The notes: generated by a model from the sequence alone, not told the origin. A DNA stretch of 64,000 nucleotides from Thermaerobacter sp. PB12/4term (GCF_003403315.2 NZ_CP048407.1:2232001-2296000); one strand, 5' to 3'. Counted from the stretch's first letter, positions 46,425-55,095 are shown. Numbers and translations are program-made.

Positions 46425-47765
46425 TCACTGCCCGGTGCGGCTCAACAGGTCGTTGATACGCCGGGCCGCGTCCGGCAACGCCTCTTCCGGTTCCCGCCGG
46501 CCACCCAGAATGTCGTCGCGGGTGTTGAGCAAGATCTCCACGATCTGGAGACCGGACTCCCCCGGGAAGCTGGTCCAGGGCACCACATCGGGCAACTGCT
46601 CAAGGGCCGGCTTCATCAAGGGGTTCTCCCGCAGGAAGGGACCCAGGTAGGCCTCTTTCGTGGCGTCCTTGTGGGGCGGCAGGTAACCCGTGCCCTTGAC
46701 CCAGATGGTCAGCGCCTCAGGCGAGACCATGTACTTGATGAACTCCCAGGCCGCCTCCTGCTGGCGCGGGTCCTGGGCCAGGATGAAGAGGGCGTTGCCC
46801 CCCGCGGGAACCCGGCGGGGCTTGGAGCCGAAGGTAGGGAATTTGGCCGTGCGCAGGTCGAACGTGCTGTTCTCCTCGAAGTACGACCGCTTGGCGATGG
46901 TGGTGATCAGGATCCCGACGCGACCGGCCGCGAAGGCCTGGTTGCCCTCCTCCCACTTGGCGTGGAGGGCGGTCTTGTCCTTCAACACCATGTCCGCGTA
47001 CAGGCGGAAGGCCTCGATGGCCTCCGGGCTGCCGATCCCCGTCTCCCGCTTGCCGTTCTCGGAGATCAGGAGCCGCGCCCCGTTGGATTCGATCAGGGCC
47101 TGCTCGATCCAGAAGTCCGGCGGCTGCTGCATGTAGAAGCCGTAGGCCCCGGTCTTTTCCTTGATGATGCGGGCGTATTCCCGCACTTCCTCCCACGTGG
47201 CGGGCGGGCGATCGGGGTCGAGCCCGGCCTGCCGGAAGAGGTCGGCGTTGTAATAGAGCACCGGGTTGGAGATGGAGAAGGGCATGCCTTCCAGCTTGCC
47301 CCCGACCCGGCCCAGGTCGAGGACCTGCGGCAGGAAGTTCGACAGGAAGTCGGGGTCGTTGGTGTCACGACGGGCGGCCTCCTCCACGGGCAGGTGGGGC
47401 AGGTTCTGGGCCACGTAGTCCAGGAAGTTGTACCCCACCTGGATCACCGCCGGCGGCCGCCCCGCGGCGACGGCAGCCTGCACGTTCTCAATGATCCCCT
47501 TGTAATTCCCCGGGATGAACTTGGCCTCCACCCGGATGTCCGGATGCGACTGGTTGAACCGCCGGACGATCTCGTCGGTGGCGGGACCGCCCCAGTCGGC
47601 CGAGTTGACGTGCCAGTACTCGATGGTCACCGGCCCCCCGGCCGACGACCCGCCCCCGGAGGCGGAGGTCGGCGCCCCGCCGCAGCCCGCCGTCACCGTC
47701 GTGACCAGCATCGCCATGGCGAGTCCCGCCCCCGCAGCCCAGCGACGGTACCCGGCCACCTTCAT
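46425..47765 (-). CDS. Sugar ABC importer solute-binding lipoprotein (family 1)
   Basis: 446 residues, first gene of the operon. GAGGGGAGGGG precedes ATG 47765. Signal peptide with lipobox VTAGC, acylated Cys about residue 28. The binding-protein fold shows TIEYWHVNSADWGG, RFNQSHPDIRVEAKFIPGNY, FSISNPVLYYNADLFRQAGLD and FIKYMVSPEALTIWVKGTGYLPP, all typical of UgpB/MalE-like proteins. The ligand is not evident; glycerol-3-phosphate, disaccharides or polyols are all possible. Confidence 0.94.
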   Translation of the reverse strand: MKVAGYRRWAAGAGLAMAMLVTTVTAGCGGAPTSASGGGSSAGGPVTIEYWHVNSADWGGPATDEIVRRFNQSHPDIRVEAKFIPGNYKGIIENVQAAVAAGRPPAVIQVGYNFLDYVAQNLPHLPVEEAARRDTNDPDFLSNFLPQVLDLGRVGGKLEGMPFSISNPVLYYNADLFRQAGLDPDRPPATWEEVREYARIIKEKTGAYGFYMQQPPDFWIEQALIESNGARLLISENGKRETGIGSPEAIEAFRLYADMVLKDKTALHAKWEEGNQAFAAGRVGILITTIAKRSYFEENSTFDLRTAKFPTFGSKPRRVPAGGNALFILAQDPRQQEAAWEFIKYMVSPEALTIWVKGTGYLPPHKDATKEAYLGPFLRENPLMKPALEQLPDVVPWTSFPGESGLQIVEILLNTRDDILGGRREPEEALPDAARRINDLLSRTGQ

Positions 47766-48058
47766 GCGGTGCCCCTCCCCTCATGACGAGCCGGCCAAAC
47801 GGCGCCAGCACCACGCCGGCCCACCACGCGCCGCGCCGGCGAGATGGAAGGATCCAACATGTTTTCAACACCTCCGTTCCAAAGGGTTCACGACGGAGCA
47901 ATGCCGGGGGTTATCGTCTTGTTATAGGCGGGTTAAGATGATGCTAGGAATCGGTGGCTATTCATCATTATGTAGGTTATTTCCATATGGGATGCATTTG
48001 TAATTGCGCTGGAAGGCGAACCGGAAAAGCGACCGAGTGGATGAGAAAACGTGGCGCC
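47766..48058. other. Upstream region of the sugar importer operon
   Basis: 293 bases without an intact gene. 47920-48010 is AT-rich. On the minus strand TATAAC (about 47921-47926) could be a -10 with a weak TTCCTA -35 18 bases upstream. The stretch near 48000-48058 is decayed continuation of the AidB-like relic. Confidence 0.4.
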
Positions 48059-48511
48059 CTAGAACTCGCCGCGGAGGAGCTTGTCCTGCCACTCGCCAAA
48101 CTCCGGCGCGTACTTGTGGATGATGTAAGCGGCCTGGTTGGTGGTGGTCAGGATGCAGTAAATACCCGGAACGGCTACTAGTCAGTCCAGGGCGTAGTGG
48201 TGGTGCCAGCTGCCGCCCTCATAGGGTGGACGGTTCATGGGCGCCAGCTCCCGGAGGAGCGCCTCCTGGGCAGGCGACAGGCGCACCCGGTCCACCCGGT
48301 TGCCGTCCAGGTCGTGCATGACCAGGACCGGCCGGGCGTCGTGGCCCACGCGGTAGGCGACCTCGTAGACCTCCTTGCCCGCCAGGGCGTCGAAGCGGCG
48401 CAGCTCGTCCTCGTGAGCGATGTATGACGGCCAGTAGTGGGCCAGCACGTGGCGCCGATCCGGGTCCCGCTCCCAGTGGTTCTGCCCGTAGGCGTAAGAC
48501 TGGTACCGCAC
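48059..48511 (-). pseudogene. Decayed AidB-like acyl-CoA dehydrogenase (relic 2)
   Basis: GTG 48511 opens VRYQSYAYGQNHWERDPDRR, followed by DELRRFDALAGKEVYEVAYR, VGHDARPVLVMHDLDGNRVD and LSPAQEALLRELAPMNRP, the N-terminal helical domain of AidB-type acyl-CoA dehydrogenases. After YALD a TGA (48182) interrupts. The same frame then continues GIYCILTTTNQAAYIIHKYA and EFGEWQDKLLRGEF to a TAG at 48059, after which GATF still follows the family. The rest of the ~540-residue enzyme is gone. The N-terminal 25 residues closely match relic 1 at 3485. Confidence 0.75.
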
Positions 48512-48629
48512 GGTTCATTCCCCTACCGATCTGGAGTAACAGGAAAAGAGCCCGGCCCGGGACGGGAAGACTGCCCCGGGTCGGGCCCCGGCTGCCGGCG
48601 CGCTGGTCGCGCACCGGTCGTGAGGCGCC

Positions 48630-49460
48630 TCAGAAGTACGACGTGGCGACCACCTCGACGTCGCCGAAGCGCGCGAAGCCGTTGCCCTCCTTGAACAGCT
48701 GGATCTGGATGAAGGGCGTCGGCACCGTCGAGTACTCCTTCTCCACGTAGAGCCACTGCGTGCTACCGGCGGGCGGCAGGGTGAACGTGTCCAGAAGGCT
48801 CAGCCGCGTGCCCCCCGCGTCGCTGGCGTACACGTGCACGCCGGCGTTCAGGCCGTTGGCCCCCGAGCCACCCAGCACGTTGAAGCCCTCCGTCCAGAAG
48901 CTGAGCCGGAAGGGCTGGTCGGTGGGCAGGGGTCCGACCGTCTGGAAGACGGAGACGGTCTCGCTGTGCTGGGGGAAGCCCTGGATGGCCCCCAGCAGCA
49001 GGTTGCGGTTGCTGCACGGCCCGCCCGTATTGACGTTCACGGCCGAGGGATCGCCTTCAATGGTCCACCCCGTCGGAGTCGAGCCGGGGGGGTCCTGGTC
49101 GAAGCAGCCGTTCACCACCCGGTTGACGCCCGCCGGCGCCGCCTCGAACCCGGTGATCGTCAGGTGGACCCAATCGCCCTCCGTGCTCACGGTCAGGGTG
49201 CCGGGCGCGGTCACCGGCCCGGTCCAGGCCAGGAACTTCTCGTCCGCCGCTAGGGTGCCGACCGGCAGCGTGTTGCTGAAGATCGTCTGGCTACCCAGCT
49301 TGAGAAAGGTCACCCGGCTGCCGAGGCTTCCCCCGGAGAAATACAGGCTCTCCAGGTAAATCTGGGTACCGGGTGAGGGGGTCAAGAGCACCTGGTCGGT
49401 CACCGGCGCCTGCAGGTGCTCGTTGATGACGAATCGACGACCGGTCTGCGTAACTGGCAT
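48630..49460 (-). CDS. Beta-rich protein with carbohydrate-binding-module-like region, unknown
   Basis: 276 residues. ATG 49460 lies eight bases after GGAGG and is preferred over GTG 49469. No signal peptide is visible. The first half is beta-rich (VLLTPSPGTQIYLESLYFSG). The second half begins VNGCFDQDPPGSTPTGWTI, the usual opening of jelly-roll carbohydrate-binding modules, followed by Gly/Ser/Thr-rich strands. Lack of a signal peptide with an exported-type fold recalls spore-surface or phage-tail proteins, but I cannot assign it. It stands alone between pseudogenes. Confidence 0.65.
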   Translation of the reverse strand: MPVTQTGRRFVINEHLQAPVTDQVLLTPSPGTQIYLESLYFSGGSLGSRVTFLKLGSQTIFSNTLPVGTLAADEKFLAWTGPVTAPGTLTVSTEGDWVHLTITGFEAAPAGVNRVVNGCFDQDPPGSTPTGWTIEGDPSAVNVNTGGPCSNRNLLLGAIQGFPQHSETVSVFQTVGPLPTDQPFRLSFWTEGFNVLGGSGANGLNAGVHVYASDAGGTRLSLLDTFTLPPAGSTQWLYVEKEYSTVPTPFIQIQLFKEGNGFARFGDVEVVATSYF

Positions 49461-49702
49461 AACTCTCACCTCCGTGATGGCACGGACCGTCCGGGCCTCG
49501 GCCCGGCGCCGGCAGCGGTGGACGGCGGCCAGGCAGCCCCGGCGTCCAACACATCCTACGGGGTTGTCAACGGTAACGTCCCTGCTTGGCCGCAGGTGGG
49601 GACTGTTGCCAGAGCATTTCCGCCACTATCTTCCGGGCCGGGGATGTGCGTCGCTTTCCTCTTTGCACGACTGGCGTGCTGGCCCCGGTATCGGGCCGCA
49701 GC

Positions 49703-49708
49703 TATAAT
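49703..49708 (+). promoter_or_regulatory. Consensus -10 hexamer upstream of the mgtE relic
   Basis: TATAAT at 49703 lies about 30 bases before the GTG at 49737. No good -35 is found at 17 bases. It may be the surviving promoter of the dead transporter gene. Confidence 0.4.
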
Positions 49709-49736
49709 GGGCGAGGTGCAGAGGGGGTGACCCGCC

Positions 49737-50312
49737 GTGTCGGCCGGCGAAATCGCTCGTGAGGTCCAGGAACAGCTCGCTACCAGCCAGGGCGGGGCCG
49801 TCCTCGACCGTATCACCCGCCTCCAGCCCTTCGACCGCGCCGAGGTGCTGGCCGGTCTCCCCCACGAGGACCAATTGCAACCCGTGGCGCTGCTCCCCCA
49901 ACCAGGCGGCGCGGCTCAAGGCCTGGTTGCCCGCCGAGTACCGCCAGCGGCTCCAGACGCTGATGACCTTCCCCGAGAACACGGCCGGCAGCCTCGCCAC
50001 CATCGACTACATCGCCGTTCGCGAGGGATGGACCGTGCAGCAGGCTCTGTGGATCACGTGCGCAAGGTCGGCCATGAGGCAGAGGTGGTCTCGTACATCT
50101 ACGTGGTCGACGCCCGCGGCCGGCTCGTGAGCGTCCCCTCTCGGCCGTGGGGAGGAAGGACGTCATCTCGGTCCGGGCCACCGCCGACCAGGAGGAAGCG
50201 GCCCGCATCCTGTCCCGCTACGACTTGGTGGCGCTGCCCGTGGTCGACGACCACGACCGCCTGATCGGCATCATCAGCGTCGACGACATCGTCGACGTGA
50301 TCCACGATACTT
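49737..50312 (+). pseudogene. mgtE: Magnesium transporter MgtE, cytoplasmic part only, frameshifted
   Basis: GTG 49737 with GAGGGGG upstream opens SAGEIAREVQEQL. RLQPFDRAEVLAGLPHEDQL follows, then in a second frame PAEYRQRLQTLMTFPENTAG and IDYIAVREGWTVQQAL. Back in the first frame comes HVRKVGHEAEVVSYIYVVDA, and in the third frame DVISVRATADQEEAARILSR and LVALPVVDDHDRLIGIISVDD. These are the N domain and tandem CBS domains of MgtE in correct order. Three frameshifts are present and the whole membrane domain is missing; the sequence ends shortly before a truncated CPBP gene on the other strand. Confidence 0.8.
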
Positions 50313-50377
50313 CAAGACCCCGGTCTGGTACCTCTTCCGGAAGCGCGGGGGCTGGCTGCTGGTGCCATCGCGCCGGT

Positions 50378-50800
50378 TCATCCCCACGAGGACGCCGTGG
50401 CCGGGGCGGCGCGAGAAGCGCTGGCACAACTGGCCGGGCGGGCCCTTTGGGCCACGGCAAAGATGGCTGCCGGAACCGCGATCCCTGCGGCAACGGAGTG
50501 CAACCACTCGACGAGGAGCGATTGGATGGCCGCCCGGAAGAAGATCTCCTCCGCAAGAGCGGTCAAGGCCATGAGAAGAAAGATGTGCAGATAGCTGAGC
50601 TGGCTGAAGAACGCGTTGGTTCCGTCGTCGGCCCATAACCTGTCCGGCAGGCAGGTGGCCACGGCGATTTGCATCCCCACCACGATAAGGGCCAAAACCG
50701 CTCCCAGGTCCAGAACCTGCCACGGGTTGCCCATCGCCACGAGGACCGACCACCAGGCGTCGTTACCGCCACTCAGCCACAGGATGATGAGGTCCTTCAC
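50378..50800 (-). pseudogene. Truncated CPBP (CAAX/ABI) membrane protease
   Basis: GTG 50800 has AAGGAG just upstream and opens VKDLIILWLSGGNDAWW. ADDGTNAFFSQLSYLHIFLL and the catalytic motif 1 AEEIFFRAAIQS follow. The frame loses the family after FAVA, where motif 2 should supply a His; instead it reads QRARPAS and ends at 140 residues. It is a close paralogue of the intact gene at 60367-60960 (for example ADDGTN, FFRAAIQSLL shared). Lacking the motif-2 and motif-3 His, it should be inactive. Confidence 0.8.
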
Positions 50801-51456
50801 GCCTCTCCTTCGCGCCCCCGCCACAGGCCCGGGGACTGGAGTTGCCAGGCATTCGCGGGCAGGTGGGGGCTCGTTCAGCGCCGGCACCTGGTGCGGCAGC
50901 CGATAACGGCGAGTGCTTCGTTGCCGGACACGACCTCTTCGTGTTCGAAGAGGGTGCGCGGCACGGGCGCCGCGAAGTGGTAGCCCTGCGCCAGGTCGAT
51001 GCCGGCGCCGGGCAGGGCCGCCGCATCCTCGCCGGCTTCCACCCCCTCGGCGATGGGCGTGGCTCCCATGGCCTTGATCAGCCCTGCCAGGTGACGGATC
51101 AGCCGGTGCCGGCGCTCGGAGGAGCCGAGGCCGGCCACCAGCTTGCGGTCGATCTTGACGTATTCCGGGCGCAGGGTCACCAATCGCTCCAGGTCCTCCG
51201 TACCGACGCCGAAGTCGTCGAGGGCGATGGGCACGCCCAGCTGATGCAGGCGCCGGGCCACGTCCCCCACCCTGGGACAGCATCGTTCCGGGATCTCCAC
51301 CACCACATCCCGTTGCTGGCCCAGGTAGGCCGCGTAGGTGTCCGGTTCCAGCACGAACGCGTCCGGGGAGACGTTGAGGAACAGGGTCTTGCCGGGAAAA
51401 CAGCGCGCCCGCAGCGCCAGCGTGAAGTTGACCCGGTTTCGTGGACAGGTTGAGGC

Positions 51457-52358
51457 TTACGCGACAACCCCTTCCTGTGGCTGAGCCTTTCGCTCCTGGA
51501 TCCAACGCTCCTCGTACTCGTAGGGCGAGAGGTAACCAAGTGCCGAGTGACGCCGCCGCCGGTTGTAGAACCCTTCGACGTACTCGAAGATCGCCATGCG
51601 CAGTTGATCCCGTGTGGCCCAGGCTTGGCGGTCGAGGAGCTCCCGTTGCAGGGTCGCGTAGAAACTCTCCGCCATCGCGTTGTCCAGCGCATCGCCCACG
51701 GAACCCATTGATCCGGCGATGCCCAGGACCTCCAAGCGGCGGGTGAATGCCAGCGAGGTGTATTGCACGCCATGGTCCGAGTGGTGGATCAGACCGGGCC
51801 CCGGCCGGCGACGCCGTACCGCCATGGTGACGGCGTCGACCACCAACTCCGCCACGGGCCGGTCCCCATGGCCCAGCCCACCACGGCGCGGGAGAAGGCA
51901 TCCACCACCGTGGCCAGGTACAGCCAGCCTTCCTCCGTGCGATGCTGCGTGAGGTCCGCCACCCACACCCGGTTGGGGGCATCGGGCACAAACTGCCGAC
52001 CCAGCCGATCAGGGTAGACGGGGCGGCGGGGATCCCGGAGTGTGATCCCCCGGGTCCGGCGCCGGTGCACGCCGGCCAGCCCCATAGCCCGCATCAGCCG
52101 GGCGACCCGCTTCCGACCACAGCGGACCCCATGCGTCAACCGCAGCTCTGCATGGATGCGGGGCGCGCCATACGTGCCCCGGCTGCCAGCATGGATGAGC
52201 CGGATCCGCTGGCTCAAATCCGCGTCCTCCTGGGACCGTCTGGAGGCACCCCGTTGCCGCCATGCGTAATAGCCACTCGTCGAGACGCCCAGGACACGGC
52301 ACAGCGTGGCCACCGGATGGTGGGCCTTCTCCTGCTCGATGAACCGAAACACGGTCAC
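51457..52358 (-). pseudogene. IS3-family OrfB integrase, one-base frameshift
   Basis: From 52358 the frame encodes FIEQEKAHHPVATLCRVLGV, the HTH_21 region, and WVADLTQH (first catalytic Asp) up to VVGWAMG. At the G4 tract near 51865 it shifts. The adjacent frame continues DRPVAELVVDAVTMAV, HHSDHGVQYTS (second Asp) and GDALDNAMAESFYATLQREL (Glu), ending at 51457. One extra G would restore a ~300-residue integrase with a complete DDE triad. As it stands the copy should not move itself. Confidence 0.85.
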
Positions 52359-52651
52359 CGGTTCCGTCGGCTCTCCTGGGCAAAAAAGGCTGCGGCTTTT
52401 TTTAGGATTTCACGCTCCTCCCGCAGGATCCGGTTCTCCCGCCGCAGCCGGTTGAGTTCCTCCCGTTCGGCGGTCGTCAACCCGGGGCGCTGCCCCGCGT
52501 CGATCCCGGCTTGCCGAACCCACTTCCGCAGGCTGGCCTCCGAGACGCCGAGGTCGGCGGCAATCTGCTGGAGCTTCTTCCCACTCTCCCGGACGAGGCG
52601 GACGGCTTCGGCCCGGAACTCGGGAGGATACGGCGGCTTGGTAGCCGGCAT
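52355..52651 (-). CDS. IS3-family OrfA (transposase DNA-binding subunit)
   Basis: 98 residues. ATG 52651 lies eight bases after GGAAAGG. PPEFRAEAVRLVRESGKKLQ and LGVSEASLRKWVRQAG form the helix-turn-helix; LNRLRRENRILREEREILKK is the leucine zipper. An A7 run (52397-52403, minus strand) near the end is the usual -1 frameshift site for making the OrfAB transposase. The stop overlaps orfB. Confidence 0.92.
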   Translation of the reverse strand: MPATKPPYPPEFRAEAVRLVRESGKKLQQIAADLGVSEASLRKWVRQAGIDAGQRPGLTTAEREELNRLRRENRILREEREILKKAAAFFAQESRRNR

Positions 52652-53011
52652 GGGGATCACCCTTTCCGGGGCTTACGCCCCAAGTATCGGGGTGTCCACT
52701 AAACCGGGGCAAGTCCAGCGCCCGGGCGTGGGCCTCGCGCTCGAGCCGCCCCAGCAACCGCGGGGGCACCCCGCCCGTCATGAGGGCCTGGGGCAACAGG
52801 ATCACTCCCCCCGCCGCCCGGACGCGCAGCAACGCCTCGTAAGCCACCACGGACCCGCCGGCGACGGATACGATGGGCTGGAGGGCCACGTCCGCTTCCA
52901 CGATCTCGAGGTCCAGGCGCTTCAACCCGTCTTCGGTCACCATCGTCCCTCCCGTACCTGCCCCACGGTTCCCCGGTGCCCTGCCCGCGGCGGGAACCGG
53001 CCCGGGGCGGC

Positions 53012-53587
53012 TCAAGGCCGCACGGCATGCGGCTTGTTCTTCATCTCCTCCCGGGGCAACCCAAGGCCGTCATACACCGCCTGGCGGAACCACGGGGCCA
53101 ACAGCCACACCGGCGCCGCACCCAGCAGTAGCCCGTGGCTGAGGATGTTCCCCAGCAGCGACACCCCCGCCTCGGCCAGGGTCACCCGGCCGAAGCCGTA
53201 GAACATGGCCGCCTCCGGCAGGGCGTTGATCACCGCCGCCGCCAGGGCCGCCAGCGCGACCCGCCCGATAGTCGCCGCAGATCCGCCGGTGATCCGGCCC
53301 GCGATGGCAAAGCCCAGCACGTAGCCGATGAAACCCAGCGGGTCGTCCAGCTCATAACCCTCGATGAGGTCGCCGAATCCCTCCCCCACCGCCGCGCCCA
53401 GGGCCACGGCCCAGCGGTAGCGAGCGGGCAACGTCACCGTGAACAACAAGGGGATGAAGAAAGGCTTCAGGTCGATGTCCGGCGGGATCTCGCCGAACAG
53501 TTCCGTCACCAGCAGGCCCGTAAAGAAGAAAGCCGCGGTGTACGCGCTGGCGTACCACCAGCGGGGGTCGCCGGACACCCGCCTCAC
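53012..53587 (-). CDS. Multi-pass membrane protein, ECF S-component-like
   Basis: 191 residues. GTG 53587 overlaps the preceding stop (CCGTGA). About five helices are visible: AAFFFTGLLVTELFG, FFIPLLFTVTL, then WAVALGAAVGEGFGDLIEGY, LGFIGYVLGFAIAGRITGG and AALAALAAAVINALPEAAMF. Small Gly-rich helices of this kind are usual in substrate-binding subunits of ECF transporters (BioY/ThiT-like size), but no diagnostic motif is recognised. It is the third gene of the diguanylate-cyclase operon. Role unknown. Confidence 0.65.
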   Translation of the reverse strand: MRRVSGDPRWWYASAYTAAFFFTGLLVTELFGEIPPDIDLKPFFIPLLFTVTLPARYRWAVALGAAVGEGFGDLIEGYELDDPLGFIGYVLGFAIAGRITGGSAATIGRVALAALAAAVINALPEAAMFYGFGRVTLAEAGVSLLGNILSHGLLLGAAPVWLLAPWFRQAVYDGLGLPREEMKNKPHAVRP

Positions 53588-53826
53588 GGGTGCCCACCGC
53601 CCCGGGCCCGGCCGGGGGCGTCCGCAGCCGTGGTGGTTTCGGTCGCCGCGGTCCCGGCGCCCTCGCCGCCTGCACCACGCCCGGGCCGCGTGCGCAACAG
53701 CGCCTGCAGCCGCGCCAGGTAACGGGCTCGCAGGAACAGGTGATAGGCCATGATCGTTGACAGGCTGATGCCGAGCATCTGCCAGAGGGGGTCGCCCGGC
53801 AGGTCCACCAGAACCCGGTCCATCAT
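53584..53826 (-). CDS. Short membrane-anchored protein, unknown
   Basis: 80 residues. ATG 53826 has GGAGG eight bases upstream and overlaps the diguanylate cyclase stop by four bases. One hydrophobic helix (WQMLGISLSTIMAYHLFL) is followed by a basic LRARYLARLQALLRTRP segment and a Gly/Ala/Thr-rich tail. It lies between a cyclase and a multi-pass protein in a tightly coupled operon; function unknown. Confidence 0.6.
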   Translation of the reverse strand: MMDRVLVDLPGDPLWQMLGISLSTIMAYHLFLRARYLARLQALLRTRPGRGAGGEGAGTAATETTTAADAPGRARGGGHP

Positions 53827-54986
53827 TCCTGACACCTCCGCAGCGCGATTCCCGGCGAGGGCCGATACGCCACGCCCTCCGCCGCTTCGGGCGCCGTCGC
53901 CTGCCCGCAGACGCGGACGGCATTGCGGGATGAGTACTTGGCCGCGTACAGGGCCTGATCGGCCGCTTCCACCAGCTGCTCCGCCGTGCCCGCGTGGTCG
54001 GGGAAGGTGGCGACCCCCGCGGAAACGGTGACCCGGCCCACCGGCCGGTTGCGGGCGTCACGGAAGAGGTGCGACTCCACCCGGGAGCGCAGGCGCTCGG
54101 CGATGTCCAAAGCCTCCTGCGAAGAGGCTCCGGGCAGCAAGACGGCAAACTCCTCGCCCCCGTAGCGAAACACCACGTCGGTGCGGCGCACGTCGGCACA
54201 CAACAGGCCGGCCACCTCCTGCAGCACCCGATCGCCGCTGCGGTGGCCGTAACGGTCGTTGAAGCGCTTGAAGTGGTCCACGTCCAGCAAGACCAGCGAC
54301 ACCGGGCGGCCGCGGTCTCGCCCCTCCCGCAGCAGGCCCGACAGGGTCTCGTAGAAGGAGCGGTGGTTGAGCAGGCCGGTGAGGCCGTCGGTCTCGGCCT
54401 TCTGGCGGCTCAGGTAGTACTCACGCAGGATGAACAGGAGCAGCGGCACCATCGCCCAGGTTTCCAGGACCACCGCCCACACCTCGGGAGTCCGGATGAT
54501 GGTGCCGAAGGCCTCGTTGGGCCTGGCGAAGGACTGCCTCACCAGCATATAGGCGCGCAGGTAGCTGAAGGTGAAGGCCGCCCCCGACACCGCCAGGGTC
54601 GGGCGTAACGGCAGGAAGCGGGCCACGTAGAACACCTCGGTCACCATCAGCAACACGGCCGGGCCGCTGCGCCAGATCTCACCGGCGAGGCCGGCATCAT
54701 CGGTGAGGATGAAGTTCAGGTTGACGTAGACGAGAAAGGCGAGGCTGCACGCCACCGCGGGCAGGACCACGTCCTCGGTGACCGGCCGCCGGCGGAGCCA
54801 GGCCAGGTACAGGCCGTAGGCACCGCCGAACACGAGGGATAGCAGCAGCCAGTTGTCCAACGCCTGGCGCTCGACGGCCAGGGCGACCACCAGGCTGGTG
54901 ATGATGTGGTTGGCACGCACCCACACGCCCAACCCGCGCTCGTGGGCCCAGGCGCGGGACTGGGGGACCACGCTCGCCCGGTGCAC
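53823..54986 (-). CDS. Membrane-bound diguanylate cyclase (GGDEF)
   Basis: 387 residues from GTG 54986 with GGGAGG eight bases upstream. The N-terminal ~200 residues hold about six membrane helices (LLLSLVFGGAYGLYLAWL, VLPAVACSLAFLVYVNLNF and others), a probable ligand-sensing module. The GGDEF domain follows: DGLTGLLNHRSFYETL, LVLLDVDHFKRFNDRYGHRSGD and active-site GGEEF. RRTD lies five residues before GGEEF, the RxxD inhibitory site, so product feedback is expected. It makes c-di-GMP from two GTP. The EAL gene that would degrade it lies just beyond the operon but is disrupted. Upstream GGTGAA repeats (55079-55095) suggest response-regulator control. Confidence 0.92.
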   Translation of the reverse strand: MHRASVVPQSRAWAHERGLGVWVRANHIITSLVVALAVERQALDNWLLLSLVFGGAYGLYLAWLRRRPVTEDVVLPAVACSLAFLVYVNLNFILTDDAGLAGEIWRSGPAVLLMVTEVFYVARFLPLRPTLAVSGAAFTFSYLRAYMLVRQSFARPNEAFGTIIRTPEVWAVVLETWAMVPLLLFILREYYLSRQKAETDGLTGLLNHRSFYETLSGLLREGRDRGRPVSLVLLDVDHFKRFNDRYGHRSGDRVLQEVAGLLCADVRRTDVVFRYGGEEFAVLLPGASSQEALDIAERLRSRVESHLFRDARNRPVGRVTVSAGVATFPDHAGTAEQLVEAADQALYAAKYSSRNAVRVCGQATAPEAAEGVAYRPSPGIALRRCQE

Positions 54987-55078
54987 GTGCCGGGCCTCCC
55001 TTCGCCGCCCCTGCAACGGAAAACCCGACAGGCAGGACTGAATATACACGGACAAGATTCGACAGAGGATGTTCATCC

Positions 55079-55095
55079 GGTGAAGGTTGGGTGAA
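55079..55095. promoter_or_regulatory. GGTGAA-N5-GGTGAA direct repeat upstream of the diguanylate cyclase
   Basis: GGTGAA at 55079-55084 and 55090-55095, exactly 11 bases apart (TTCACC on the coding strand), about 95-110 bases upstream of the GTG. Eleven-base-phased hexamers are the normal operator form for OmpR/PhoP-type response regulators. Confidence 0.6.

Larger units (their letters stand above)
51429..52711 (-). mobile_element. IS3-family insertion sequence with 3-bp target duplication
   Basis: 1283 bases bounded by inverted repeats TGACCCGGTTTCGTGGACA (left) and TGCCCCGGTTTAGTGGACA (right, minus strand), 17 of 19 matching. AGT flanks it on both sides (51426-51428 and 52712-52714), a 3-bp duplication as expected for this family. 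Two overlapping transposase frames orfA and orfB are on the minus strand. The clean edges show a recent insertion into the EAL gene. Confidence 0.92.
50875..52943 (-). pseudogene. EAL-domain cyclic-di-GMP phosphodiesterase, interrupted by an IS3-family element
   Basis: The 5-prime part (52943-52712) encodes DVALQPIVSVAGG, YEALLRVRAAGG (the EAL signature) and HARALDL. The 3-prime part (51428-50875) encodes FTLALRARCFPGKTLFLNVS, then IALDDFGVGTEDLERL, VKIDRK, PIAEGVE and QGYHFAAPVP. Removing 51429-52711 plus one copy of the AGT duplication rejoins the reading frame exactly: 783 bases, 260 residues. All phosphodiesterase residues that can be seen (Glu of EALLR, DDFG, KxD, EGVE) are retained, so the gene was functional until insertion. 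ATG 52943 has GGGAGGG upstream. The neighbouring operon encodes a diguanylate cyclase, so both arms of c-di-GMP turnover were side by side. Confidence 0.9.
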
